A stretch of 64,000 nucleotides of DNA from Alisma plantago-aquatica. Its lineage: Eukaryota; Streptophyta; Magnoliopsida; Alismatales; Alismataceae. Under the pieces are notes generated by a model. It did no database searches. It worked only from the letters and a program-made list of their open reading frames with translations, and was not told the DNA's origin. Below, piece after piece: positions 10,173 to 22,520 of this stretch (position 1 is the stretch's first letter; every line of letters begins with the position of its first letter). The position numbers and the translations under genes were made by a program. The stretch covers positions 70,662,001 through 70,726,000 of the forward strand of contig OY856411.1 of assembly GCA_963693085.1 (NCBI GenBank), in the 5' to 3' direction.

Positions 10173-13100
10173 TTATTCGCTATCATCATCCCAATTATAT
10201 TTTAAAACCCCCACTATTTGTATGGCTGTCGCCCATTCTTCTATTACTTCATTTAATTCTCCCATCGTATAGGGAGCATGTACATCTGGTAAGTCCTATC
10301 CTGTAGTGGGTCAGTTTTAAACACATGCAAAGAGTGATGTATATATATATAATTAATGAGCTATAAATAAGATTGATATATTTCGATCATATTATCTAAT
10401 GAGACTATATAATACCGTAGCAATACACTGGATATCCAGTGCGGCATGCTTGATAATCATGTGCATATATCGCATGATATAGTATCCACATGCCCATCCG
10501 TTGTCTTGTGTAGCACACTATAAATTCAAACATACAAAATATTAAAAAATACAACTAATTAAGCATTGTTCACATAAATAATATATACATATATTGCAGT
10601 CGGGAACTTACTTGTACGCTCTTCTAAATTATTGGCTGGTTCTTTTTCGTGGGGACCTTTCCTCCAGCCTTTTTGTACTCCTCAAAACCCCTACATGTTA
10701 ATGTAATACAGAACATTGCAATTAAATAGTAATGTAATAACATATGTTAACGGATATGAAAATGAAATATTTCTCACCGGAATAATGCCATTTTCATTAT
10801 GTGTCTGAATCTTGTATTCAATTTACTCCCCTTAGGATCTAGATAATAGACAGTGAACGTCTCGGAGAGAATAACCAGTAACTCCCAATGCTTACCACTA
10901 GAGGTAAAAAAGTTAAAAATTAATAACTCAAAATCCACAATAAAAATGTAATTTTCTTAAGTCCAAATTATAATAAGCATAGTAAACTTACTTTACTTTG
11001 AATGGAGCCATTATCACCGTCTTCTTATTTACAGCAAAATTTGTAAAAGCCTCACAACAGTATTGTTGAACTGACGTAGAGTCTTTAGCTACTAGACTAA
11101 TCAAAGATGGAATCAAAAACCCTACATGTTCGAATCCAAAATCTGCACATATGTTGTCTAAGTAGCTGCAAAATATGTATTAATTACACATGCATTAATA
11201 AATAAGAAACCAGATCACCAGATCATACACAAGGTATATGGATGTATAAAGAAGATCTCACCTTATCCATAGCTCTATCACAGATGTATTTAGCCAATCA
11301 TATCTAAACAACTCCAAAATATCTTGTATAAATAGTTTGGTTTCGTATGCTTGACATGTAGAATCTGAATCGGAAGAAACAGTTATAAGGCAGTTTATAT
11401 CATGTTCGCCTAACCATATTGCCATACCCCTACAGTTAGGACCTAACGGGACAGGTAGGTCATGTGGAATCCAACTAGGTAATGCAGGAGGTGGAAGTGG
11501 AGGCCTAGATGTTGTGTGTGTCTTCTTTTTAACCTGTATATATATATATATATAATAATTTCATATCAATTGCCAGCATATACACACACTAACAATTGAA
11601 CATAATGTAAATTTACCACACCTTTTCAGTAAATAAGACATACGCTTTTTCCCACAATATCACTCCGCCTACTGCCTCACCAAGCATTTCACAATCTGGG
11701 TGGGCATATGGCAGTGGAAGATCCATCCACTGGGGGAATATATGTATCGGGCTCACCTGAATCCTACCAGCTGGTACTGGAGACCCGTGACACGTTTCCC
11801 CTGGTAGGGATGGGTAAGCCGACTCCTCTGCCACGACATATTCTTTACTTTTTAGACGCATGGCTTCAACCCCTACAAATTTTTGTGTAAAGAATGTTAT
11901 ATACATATATACATATCATCTTTTTTTGAAACGACTACAATTTCATATATACTTATCATCTTGAATTAAAAAACTAGTTACTATGTCATAAAAATACTTA
12001 CAGTGGATGTGCTAGGTGGTGGTTCTACAGGATTACTCCCAACCTCTGCAGTAGGAGTAGGAGTAGAGCCTGCAGTAGGTATTGTCTGGTAAGTGGCAGT
12101 CTGAGATGCCTGCCACTTTTTCATTGCTTCTTCGAGTTTTTCTTCGAGTTTCCTGTCAAATAGCTTATCCACCTATACATGGATAAAAGAAACTTCAAAT
12201 TCTAATTTTTGAATTCTCTTTTACAGTAACATCTACAAGGAAAAAATATGTTACCTCTTCTTGTGAAAGTCCCGCTTTTGGGACATGTTTGCGTTGGGAT
12301 GGCCCAAAAAAGCTTTGATGCCCACACCAGCGCCTGCAGCCCTAACACGTCCAAGATGCTCTGGGTTATCCAGAGCAACTGTCAATTCATCCCTTGTGCC
12401 CTCAGGGACGAACTTTCCTTGTTTCCTCAGCTCGTGCAGCTCCCGCTAATCGCCAAAAAAAAAATTTGTACTTAAGTAAACAACACAAATAATCAATATT
12501 CGAATGATTGTTGTAAGAGTTGTATTTTACCATTTTTGCAGCCGCCTCAGCAGTTGCGGCCTTAGTTAATTCTCCCTTCTTATTTTGCCTCCCAGCTATC
12601 CATACATCATGGCGAGGCAGAGGTGTGCTACCTATGGTAGAGGACTCCTGAGTAGCAGCAGACTGAGCAGCAGTAGCCTCAGCCTGTAGTCTTTGGCGAA
12701 CGCCTGCATACCCCTTGGGACCCATTGTGTGGTCATGCACATTCAGTGCACGCCTTGATCTTTGTGCCTTACTGAGGGCCTAGTTAGTATGCAAATTAAT
12801 GATTTGGTTAGTAACACTAAATGTTAATCTTGAATAAGTGAATACAACATATATTAATTAATGAGATTGAGACTGACGCCTAATACCTTGAATTCATCAG
12901 TTTGTCTTGAAGCAACAAACGCGTCCCATTCTTCTTTGTCCAGGAAGTTCCACTGTTTAGTGGCTGTCTTCTTCCTCTTGTCGGTTTCTTTTATGTATTC
13001 TCTGGTGAGATTTGTCCTATAGTTCCTTAGGACTCTCCCACAGTGTTGCATCACGCATTTACGATGCAGCTTTTCATCCAATTCAAATATACTCTGCAAA

Positions 13101-13626
13101 ATAAAATTGCTATTAACTAGTATCCAAAAATTTAGTAATCTACAAAATAGAATTGCAAATTAATAATAACTCACGCATAAATCCCTCCATATTAAATCTT
13201 TCTTCTCCTTAGAAATGTTATGCCAAGAATCTAAGCGACAACCGCAATGACTACGAGTAACATACCCAAGATATGAAATAAATGAATTGCGATTCACACC
13301 ACATGCATTTCCTGCATTATCAAAATCCACAACAAGTTTGGGTCCATTTCCCTTTTGTGCAATTAACTTCTTCATCATAGTGATGCCCCTTCTCTTGTCA
13401 ACTTTTTGGTGATGTTGATCAAGTGCCTCAAGTGCTTCAGATGGTACCTGTGCATCATCAACCTAAAATTTGACAAAATAATTCACATTTACAAGATATA
13501 ACTATAAACCTCCATATAGATATAAATATATGATATATTTTTAAAACTTACATTGTGAGGCGGCGCATTGATGTCCTCACCCTCACGGTAGTCATCGGCA
13601 TGGTCATCAGGAGAATGGTCAGCCAT
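10173..13626 (-). pseudogene. CACTA TNP1-like protein with C-terminal Ulp1-type (C48) cysteine protease domain, broken
   Basis: About 13 exons can be read with GT-AG borders: 13626-13552, 13462-13175, 13093-12887, 12779-12531, 12445-12255, 12172-12002, about 11892-11622, 11533-11263, 11165-10992, 10897-10778, 10690-10612, 10517-10416 and 10300-10173. The start is MADHSPDDHADD. Exons 2-5 match the plant transposase_24/TNP1 pattern (FISYLGYVTRSHCG, then LDKEEWDAFVASRQ). Exons 8-12 form a Ulp1/SENP-like fold: KHWELLVI holds the catalytic His, YYLDPKG the Asp, ATQDNGWACGYY the Gln and Cys. The breaks are a one-base frameshift near 12305-12330 in exon 5, a phase mismatch entering exon 7, and a TAG in exon 11 in NQPII(stop)KSVQ where a Trp is expected. 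Such genes accompany TNP2 in many plant CACTA elements. The protease role in transposition is unknown to me. Confidence 0.85.
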
Positions 13627-13627
13627 C

Positions 13628-13842
13628 TGCAAATTCACATTCAAATTGTAAAGTTCACATTGTAAAGTAGTAATTCAAAGTGTAAAGCTCACATTGTAAA
13701 GTAATTCAAATTGTAAAGCTCACATTGTAAAGTAGTAATTCAAAGTGTAAAGCTCACATTTTAAAGTAATTCAAATTGTAAACCTCACATTGTAAAGTAA
13801 TTCACATTATAAATTAAGCTCACATTGTAAAGTTCACATATT
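13628..13842. repeat. Minisatellite between the two CACTA genes
   Basis: About eight imperfect copies of a unit containing CTCACATTGTAAAG and TAATTCAAATTGTAAAG alternate over 215 bp. They sit just upstream of the start codon of the TNP1-Ulp1 gene, so they may lie in its 5' UTR or promoter. Confidence 0.88.
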
Positions 13843-13880
13843 CAGAAAAAATAAAAACGTATAAAACAAAACATATATAC

Positions 13881-14394
13881 CTCTAATATTGTGATTTTTT
13901 TATCAATTAACAATCCTTCATTGTGATCTCCGCGCACATACAAGTCATCATTAGCTTCAATATTTGTTGGTGTTGGCAACCCAACTGAGAATGGACTGGA
14001 GTCATCATACTTATCATAGTACTGTTCTTCATCTATAGGATCTTCAATGAACTGTCTTTTACCATGAAGAACAACTGACCATTTATCATTTGCAGGATCA
14101 TCGATATAAAATACTTGTTTCGCCTGTGATGCCAATATGAATGGTTCAGCCTTCTCGCCAATCTTTTCAAAGTTCACTAAAGTGAAACCCAATTCATCCA
14201 CTATAACTGGTCACCAATGTTTTGATTTCATCACCAGTGTTGACTTTCAAGTGGTTACCGCAATGCCTACATGGACAGTAGAACCTATCACCAGGTTGTT
14301 TCCTATGTTCCTCGGCAAATCTAATAAACCGGTCAAGACCAGAAATAAACTCTGGGGTGCAGCGATTGCGAATGGACATCCATGATCTATCCAT
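13881..14394 (-). pseudogene. CACTA TNP2-like transposase remnant: transposase-associated domain joined to DUF4216
   Basis: The start at 14394 gives MDRSWMSIRNRCTPEFISGL and RFYCPCRHCGNHLK, the zinc-containing transposase-associated domain that opens plant TNP2 proteins. At about 14200-14215 the sequence jumps to DELGFTLVNFEKIGEKAEPF and KQVFYIDDPANDKWSVVLHG, which belong to the far C-terminal DUF4216 region. The whole catalytic Transposase_21 domain and DUF4218 between them are missing. The joint is out of frame, with a stop at 14194-14196 in the first frame. The reading ends at a plausible donor at 13881. This is a classic internal-deletion (dSpm-like) derivative. Confidence 0.9.
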
Positions 14395-14513
14395 TCTATG
14401 ATCAAAGAGAAAACAAGTATATATTAGGACAAGATTAGGGTCTAGGGTTAACAAATACATGTGATGTCATTCTTATATATAATAAATGTGTACCACCTAT
14501 CCCATTCTTTAAT

Positions 14514-14691
14514 ACCTAATCTCACTAGTAAGTGTATAATATGTATTGGGTTTTCAAGAAAATTTCGGCAGCATTTCCCCACTGTTCTCCAAGTACATAT
14601 GTACTTAGAGAACAAACGGGGATATGCTGCAGAAATTTTCTTGAAAACCCAACACACATTATATACACTTACATCCTAAGCGAGATTAGGT
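14514..14691. repeat. Long imperfect hairpin in the CACTA element
   Basis: The left arm from 14514 (ACCTAATCTCACTAGTAAG, then GGGTTTTCAAGAAAATTTC) pairs with the right arm ending at 14691 (GAAATTTTCTTGAAAACCC, then CGAGATTAGGT). The centre is the perfect palindrome AAGTACATATGTACTT at 14591-14606. The roughly 85-nt arms are well matched by eye with a few bulges. It sits just 5' of the TNP2 remnant, in the likely leader. Confidence 0.92.
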
Positions 14692-15529
14692 GTTCAAGAA
14701 CAATTCCAAACCAGGGACTATCCAAGATATACTCCTAATTAGTAAATCTTGGATGGGTTTCTAGGCCAACAAATAATGTGTTGTCATTCTTATACCTAAA
14801 ATCCTAGTTCTTCAAGTTAGGGTGATTATTGATGTCTTTAAAAGCATGATTGGCAATTTAGGGAAAAGTTCATCATTTACATTCCAAGCATGTCACATGT
14901 GTGCATTACAGTTCATCATTAAGCAAAAGAAGCATGATTAGGATTGTCACCAAGAATATAGCTAAACTATTAAACAATGATTATAGCTAAACTATTAAAT
15001 AATGATTATAGCTAAACTATTAAACAATAGACTTGCCACACATAAAACACCCTATACAACTATAAAATAAAAAATTATTAAGTATATATGCATGATACAA
15101 TAACTATTTTGCATCACATTACAACAGACTTATCATTGATACCTTACTAACTTATTGCTACATTTACATATCATCACTTGATCAAAAATTACAGCAGTAC
15201 ATTTAACCAAAGTATGCATTCTAAAATCTATGTCATGATTAGTTACATGTAATTTACTTGGATATACAGCAGTACCTGATTACTATATTTTACATACAAA
15301 GTATGCATATTAAATTAACTAAGGCTTATCATTGAACATGTATATATTGTATAGACAATAGAGGATTTAGCTCAGTAGAAGCACAAAATCAGTACTAAAC
15401 CCTAAAATCACACCTTTTTAGCATTTATTCTATGTACATCAATATGTGTATGAGCAGACAGGCACCTTGAAAGAAGTAAATAAATTAAAAAAAAAAAGAA
15501 AAACGCCCAGAAGCATGGCAGGCAGCTTG

Positions 15530-15860
15530 AGAGAAGAGGAGCAGAGGAAGAAGAAGAAGGCAGGCTAGGGTGGGCACCTTGAGGAAAGAGGAGCAGCGAC
15601 CGGTCCTAGCAGCTGCCGGCGGCGAGGAGAGGAGCGGCGGAGAGGGCGGAGAGGCGAGGAGAGGAGCAGCCGGTCCAAGCTGCTACCGACGACGGCGGAG
15701 AGGGCGACCGGCGGGCGGGCGGCGACAGCTTCTCGCAGCGACGGCGACGAAGGAGCGGCGGCGACGGGCAGGGAGGGGCGGCGACGGTGGCAGGGAGCAG
15801 CGAGAAATCGCCGGAGGTTAGGAGGTTAGGGAAATCGATCGGGAATGAATGAAACAAGGA
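15530..15860. other. GC-rich, purine-skewed block in the CACTA element, likely promoter or leader region
   Basis: A GC-rich island of GAGGAGCGGCGG-like simple sequence stands in otherwise AT-rich DNA. CCGGTCC motifs and two similar copies of GAGAGGAGCAG(C)CGGTCC occur near 15590 and 15660. The ORFs on both strands are low complexity and overlap each other, so I read it as non-coding. Upstream of both minus-strand genes, it is a candidate CpG-rich promoter. Confidence 0.5.
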
Positions 15861-15894
15861 AAGGGGAAGAATCGGTCGGGCTGGTTTGCTATTA

Positions 15895-16257
15895 AGTTGA
15901 CAATACGTGTCGGTTATTTCAAAAAACCGACAACTAAACCTATAGTGTCAGTTATATAGTTATGAACCGACACCTATACTAAGTGTTAGTTATTTAAAAA
16001 AACCGACAACTAAACCTATAGTGTCGGTTATATAGTTATGAACCGACACCTATACTAAAATTTTGGAGCTAATTTTTTCGCTGGAATTTTGGGTTTGGCG
16101 GTTGAGTTTAGGTGTCGGTTGTTTATTAATTAACCGACACTTAATAAAAGTGGTACCCGTGTCTGGTCGACCTTCGTAGATTGGATGTCGGTTTATGTTA
16201 TAAACCGACACTGTAGACTATAGGTGTCGGTTTTTGTATACAACCGACACCTTAAAA
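15895..16257. repeat. CACTA right subterminal repeats
   Basis: Copies of GTGTCGGTT and AACCGACAC are arranged as hairpins, mirroring the left end. A direct duplication of about 100 bp (AAAAACCGACAACTAAACC, then AGTTATGAACCGACACC) occurs at about 15920-16055. Confidence 0.9.
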
Positions 16258-16291
16258 AGTGACTTTATAAGTCATTTCTGTAGTAGTGACA

Positions 16292-18862
16292 TTAACAAAA
16301 TTACTTTTTACAAACTCAAGTACGTGCTACAAACAAAAAATAAATAGTACACAGAATCAACTAAAACTTGTTACCTTCTTTTAAAATGAAAACTATATTT
16401 TCAATGTATACTTGTGAGACGTCTAATTATTTTTGTTCTTTATTGATACACATAAATCATGTAAGCATGATGTATGCTGATTATTTACTTGTTAATACAC
16501 ACCTTGCTTATATTCATTTTGTTTCATCTTAAGTAGTGACAATCTTATTAATAGCGAACTTCATTATATCCGTCTACTTAAATTATGTTATTATATTACT
16601 TGATAGTATGTATATTTAGACTACTATAAAAAAAGTAAATACTACAACACTTTCTTCTACCTTATTTTTCTCTAACCATCTAACCAACATTTCCGCTACC
16701 TCCAAACCACAGTTTAATATGTTCCTTAACTAATCATTCATGTTCTCAGAGTCAAGTACTCACCCCAACTCCACGCTCCCCTCACCCCTCTCACAACATT
16801 ATCTTCGCCAAACCTCATTTAAGGCCATTTATAACAACTCATTCCCTCTCTCTAATATAAAATAATTCTACTTTGAAAAGAGAAGTCTGTTGAGAACAAA
16901 ACGGAACCATTTCACTAAATCGTGTTTAAGAGAAACTAATTCATTTATTACTCGAGTCATAATGTCCACTCCCTTTCATTGTGCCCATGTGTTATTTCCA
17001 AATCATATTTATCTCACCTCTCCTTATACCACGCTTCCTCTTCCTCATTTTTGCTCATTGTATAACTAACACTTCCACTTCCTTAAGTCAATTCACCCGA
17101 ACTCAAGTCAATTCATGTTTTCCAAATAACTATCCGTTTCTTGACGTTCCTTCTTTATGACTCAAGTCAATTTAACCCAATTCCACTCTCCCCTCCCTTC
17201 TCTCATCGTGTTTTCCTTGTTAGACCCCATCCGCTATTCATAACAAGTCATTCCCTCTCTCCAATATATAGTAATTCGACTTTGGAAAGAACGAAGTCTC
17301 ATGAGAACAAAAGAAACTAATGCATATATTGCTCGAGTCATAATTTCGAGTGCAACAGAAACTGATTTGTTTATTCGGAAAGAGACAAAATTCTAATTTG
17401 TTACTAACTCCCTCCAGACTCTTCTCTCTCCTAATTTGTTAGGATAAATGATGACTGGTTATATAATTTTTAAGCACCTTAACTAAACTTTGTCAAGATA
17501 TTCTACATTTTTGACTTTTATCTTTCTATGTCCAATGAGTCAATTATTGTTTATTTTCTTTTTGCTACAAATTCAACTTACTCACATCGATTCTCTCTCT
17601 TCTAAGATCTTTTCACATCTTATTTGTATTTTTCCCATAATCTTTTTCTCTTTTATAGGTAGTTATCCAACCTACTCTCACACGTATCCCTTCAAAAGTG
17701 GAACGCGGACACATTTTTCACTTATTCTTCAAATCTTTTTCCACTTTTTCCATTTTATCCATATCAAGGAACTGATGCCTAAATGTTATACAAATTGTTC
17801 TATACATATAAACCGTTAAACACTAATCAATGTCAGCCACAACTGCAATATAAGACCACCCTAGCATCTCCTAAATTTATTGTCCTTATCCCTAGCACTT
17901 GCAATATCCTTTGCCATGCATCCACCGGGTTCCTGGTGTCGTTTCCCCTTGCTTCATCAATTCCTAGAACACAAATGGAGAATGCTTCAGTGATGACACT
18001 ACTTTTTATGGTTCTCAACCATAGAAAGATTCATTAGGAAGCACACGGGGAGGAAAAAGTTTATAGTAGCTAGTATGTAACGCTTATGTTGGAGAAAGAG
18101 ATGGCGAGAAGTCTGGGAGCTCAATCATCGACCAACTCAAATATCATTCAGACTATATGTATACTCCTACCAACTTCTTCCCCTTCTCTTGCTCACCTCT
18201 TCGTCAGGGTTGTTTTTTATTCATGTTATTCTATTTGTTCCCTTCTTTGTTGATGCCATTCTAATTTATACACGCATCATGCTATTATGGATGCTGGAGA
18301 ATTGTTTGTAGTTGTATAATTAATCCAACTCCTAACTTTAAGTGAGTCATGAAAAGAAGAATCAATTAGTGGTGGTGTTCCCACCAATGTGAATTCTCTC
18401 CATTACTTGGTCACTTTAGTAAGGTTTTTCTTCCTTTGGCTATTGTTCAATACACTCCACTTCGGTCAAAAATCTTACAGCAAAAGCTCATGTTTGTAGC
18501 CTTCACATACTTGTTGATGGTTAACACACTCTATTGTTGGTGGTTATGAGTTTGGACATTGCTACTACGTCCTCTTGCCAACAAGAAACAAGAAGGAGCC
18601 AAGTAGCAAGATGGAGCCACTATGTCAGAAGCCTCATCTCTTGGATGCAAAAGGCTGTTCCCAAAGCAAGATTATCTTGTTTCAAAAATTCTATCTAATG
18701 GCATGAATAACATCAATACACGACTTCAGTCATCCGCCTCCTTGGATTTTGAACCTCTAACTTCACATCACAATACAGGAAACCAGTTGCAGCACTTTGT
18801 AGAACACTAATCTCTTGCCAATATTCTACATCGGCAACAATGATGTTATGATTGTTCCATTG
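16292..18862. other. AT-rich intergenic stretch with diverged direct repeats
   Basis: No gene is supported. Two diverged copies of a roughly 250-300-bp segment lie at about 16745-16990 and 17155-17350. They share AACTCATTCCCTCTCTC and AACAAGTCATTCCCTCTCTC versions, GAAGTCT(G/C)(T/A)TGAGAACAAAA, and ACTCGAGTCATAAT or GCTCGAGTCATAAT. The rest (17400-18860) is pyrimidine-rich non-coding DNA. Confidence 0.7.

Positions 18863-18899
<37 letters not shown>
18863..18899. repeat. (TA)n microsatellite
   Basis: An uninterrupted run of about 18 TA dinucleotides. Confidence 0.97.
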
Positions 18900-18901
<2 letters not shown>

Positions 18902-19726
18902 TTCCCGAACTCTGCCTTCTTTGTTTGAGTTTCCCAGTTGTATTTAAGATGATTTAGCAACTTGCATATGTCAAGTCAACTATGCTGACAATGTTTCTTA
19001 GAGTATATAAAAGTTAATAATTGTTTTAGGGTGAACTTGGAATCACTCATGCAACTTTTGGGAAAGCGATTGCATTCATCACTGGTGGCCTATCACTAAC
19101 GAATCACCGTAACAATTTCTCACGATGAGAAATGAGCGTCTGGTAGAATTTTCCAATCGCTCCAAAGTAAAAACTCAATGTAAAATGGGAGCGATGCACA
19201 ATCGTATTTTTGACAACACGATTGGTAGCGATTGATCCTTTGTCCGTGATTGCCCATCGCTGCATAGGCGATCGCCACCGCTTTGCCAAACAAAACATTA
19301 GTCCTTGACATACTACATTGTTTATCTTCAGACCAACACAATCTAAAATGATTAGAGGTAGAAAATCAGGCACCTTGTCCACCGTCCAAACATTCCATTA
19401 TGTCAAAACATTAGAATGATATGGGGTTGCTTTCAATTATGTCCTACCTATTATGAGCAAACACCCCTTTATTCGTTACTATAAAAGTACATAATGATAA
19501 TTCACTTATTTTTGTGAGGTTTGTTCTGCATCAAATAGCAATTTTGTCTTTTGTATCTACTTACAGTTCTCCCTCATTGGGCACCACATGTTGTTTGCAA
19601 GGTAAAACCTGAATAGGCATAACTCACACAAGTTATCATATTTAATATGTAGCATCACATTTGATATAATCAATTATTATTTTACATATTATCTTTATTG
19701 ACATCCCTATGTGAATTTAGATTATA
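18900..19726. other. Non-coding, no gene seen
   Basis: AT-rich DNA. A somewhat more GC-rich patch (19040-19390) has overlapping minus-strand ORFs and repeated GCGAT(C/T)GC-like words (for example CCATCGCTGCATAGGCGATCG), but no protein I recognise. Confidence 0.6.
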
Positions 19727-21966
19727 AGTTGGTATATGCTGTCTACATAGATTATAAATTTGGACATGTGATAAATAAATCATTAACAATCATATGAAAA
19801 TGTGTTTGCTCGTGTTTTATTTGCATGGACATGTGGTATATTTACAATAAAAAATAATGACACAAAAAATACCCTTACCATCTCATATTTAGACAATGTC
19901 TAACCCTTCATTTTAAACCATTTGAAATCTCTCTTACTATATTCATACTTGCAACACCATTCTCCCAGAAATATCATTCATTCAAAGCATTCCATTAAAA
20001 TCCCCCGTCTCATTCTGTCATTCTTTTTATTTCAATCATTGAAAGCGAGCTATTCCTCTCTTTTCCTAAAAGAGACGATTTTAATTTCTCCTTTAGAGTT
20101 CATTTAGTTTTCATTTTAATGAAATTATAGTTCAAAAAAGTTACACCAAATAAAGTATGGCCAATAATTTAAGTCTTTCAAGTCATCCTCAATATTAATC
20201 TATACAATGAAGGTATAATTTATCTAGAAAAAATGTTTTATATACTTATTATGACAAATAGATATGTATATGTAACAACCTTCAAAATACACCATTTTAG
20301 AGTAATGACTAAATGATGTGCATGGATGAACTTACATAAAAACATTTATTGGTTTTGTAGATATGAACTCACTCTCTTAATGATATTTGATTAAACTCTA
20401 AAAGGTTTAACACCAACTCATGAGGGAATGCACAAGTATTTTCTAAAAATTAGACAATGATGTGATATCACTTGTAACTCAAGGCTATAAGCAAACTCTA
20501 TTTTACTTATAACATTACTTCTTTTTGTTTTTTCATTTACTTTAATAAAGGTCATACTGATTAAAATGTACTAAATATGAAATTTTAACCTCGTTTGACA
20601 ATTACAATGCATTTCACAATTTTCAACGTCAAATTTTAATAAATGGAACATATACAATATGACACGTGCATGTGCACGTGTTTGTTTACTAGTAAGTAAA
20701 AAGTGTGGAAATGGTGATGTTTGTAAGAGTGTACCTTGCAAAACATTCACAGTCGGTAATGCCAATCTCTTTGGAACCAACAATTTCTTCAATTCAAGTA
20801 CTCATTTAAACATGTTCAGGAGACCTTATTTGAAACGATTGTGTAGTTGGTATATGCTGTCTACATAGATTATAAATTTGGACATGTGATAAATAAATCA
20901 TTATTAATCATATAAAAATGTGCTTGCTCATGTTTTATTTGCATGGACATGTGGTATATTTACAATAAAAAATAATGACACAAAAAATACCCTTACCATC
21001 TGATATTTAGACAACGTCTAACCCTTCATTTTAAACCATTTGAATCTCTCTTACTATATTCATACTTGCAACAACCTTCTCCCAGAAAGATCATTCATTC
21101 AAAGCATTCCATTAAAATCCCCTGTCTCGTTCTGTCATTCTTTTTATTTCAATCATTGAAAGCGATCTATTCCTCTCTTTTCCTAAAAGAGACGATTTTA
21201 ATTTCTCCTTTAGAGTTCATTTAGTTGTCATTTTAATGAAATTGTAGTTCAAAAAAGTTACACCAAATAAAGTATGGCCAATAATTGAAGTCTATCAAGC
21301 CATCCTCAATATTAATCTATACAATGAAGCTATAATTTATCTAGAAAAAATGTTTTATATACTTATTATGACAAATAGATATGTATATGTAACAACCTTC
21401 AAAATACACCATTTTAGAGTAATGACTAAATGATTTGCGTGGATGAACTTACATAGAAACATTTATTGGTTTTGTAGATATGAACTCACTCTCTTAATGA
21501 TATTTGATTAAACTCTAAAAGGTTTAACACCAAATCATGAGGGAGTGCACAAGTATTTTCTAAAAATTAGACAATGATGTGATATCACTTGTAACTCAAG
21601 GCTATAACCAAACTCTATTTTACTTATAGAATTACTTCTTTTTGTTTTTTTCATTTACTTTAATAAAGGTCATACTGATTAAAATGTACTAAATTTGAAT
21701 TTTTAACCTCGTTTGACAATTACAATGCATTTCACACTTTCAACGTCAAATTTTTAATAAATGGAACATATACAATATGACACGTGCATGTGCACATGTT
21801 TGTTTACTAGTAAGTAAAAAGTGTGGAGATGATCATGTTTGTAAGAGTGTACCTCGCAAAACATTGACAGTCGATAATGCCAATCTCTTTGGAACCAACA
21901 GTTTCTTCAATTCAAGTACTCATTTAAACATGTCCAGGAGACCTTATTTGAAACGATTGTGTAGTT
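19727..21966. repeat. 1.1-kb direct tandem duplication
   Basis: Copy 1 spans 19727-20844 and copy 2 20845-about 21966, both opening AGTTGGTATATGCTGTCTAC or its continuation. The offset is 1118 bp and identity is about 97 percent by eye. Each copy ends with a 60-70 codon ORF (from 20659 and 21777: MTRACA(R/H)VCLLVSKKCG). No family is recognised. The absence of terminal repeats suggests a segmental duplication and not two insertions. Confidence 0.95.
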
Positions 21967-22317
21967 GTGAAGTTAATGCTAAGCGATTGAATGATGTAAT
22001 AAGTGCATGTGTAATTCCTTCAACAAAATGACATTACATTCAATGATTGAGAATCCATTGTCAGTGGATGTAATAGTTGTCAATCTGCCAATGGTGATGT
22101 ACATTGTGGTAGAAACCCCTATAGTATCTAGATGTTTGAGTAGATGGTTGTTGCAGTTCCAAGTGTTGAATGAGATATGTCCATGTCCGAAGAAGATAGA
22201 AGCTGTAGTGGGATCAATGTGTAATGGTAGTAGTTGAAAGTAGTCGTGGGTGGAGATGCTAGAAAAAGGTTGGAGCTCTATAGGGAGAAGTTAGAGTTCT
22301 CTTCTTTCCCAGCCAGA

Positions 22318-22390
22318 AATGACAATCTCTTTGGAACCGACCATTTTTTGAAAAGAAATACTCATTTAAACAAGATCAGGAGACCTTAAG
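22318..22390. repeat. Third, partial and diverged copy of the end of the 1.1-kb repeat
   Basis: CAATCTCTTTGGAACCGACC, then TACTCATTTAAACAAGATCA and GGAGACCTTA match the 3' end of both 1.1-kb copies. This shows the unit was once present at least three times. Confidence 0.8.
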
Positions 22391-22520
22391 CGCAATGATC
22401 TCTATCTCGTGATTTTCTAGTAATCAATTAAGAAATATATTAGTAACCAACGCTACTAAGGGCCTGGTTGGATTGCACTTGAACACATGCAGTTGTAACG
22501 CAATGTGTTTTTCAATGTCA

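Larger units (their letters stand above)
9419..16288 (-). mobile_element. CACTA (En/Spm-type) DNA transposon, complete ends, internally deleted
   Basis: The left end is CACTACTACAGAA at 9419 and the right end is its exact inverse TTCTGTAGTAGTG ending at 16288. Both ends are flanked by the 3-bp target duplication ACA (9416-9418 and 16289-16291). The 6870-bp element has arrays of GTGTCGGTT and AACCGACAC repeats inside both ends, and two genes on the minus strand: a TNP2-like remnant lacking its catalytic domain, and a TNP1-Ulp1-like gene with a premature stop. It could move only with transposase supplied in trans. Confidence 0.97.

Noticed and set aside
15570..15857. GC-rich ORFs on both strands near 15.6 kb
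   Set aside because: Low-complexity Arg, Gly, Pro and Ser composition on both strands at once. This is open by base composition only.
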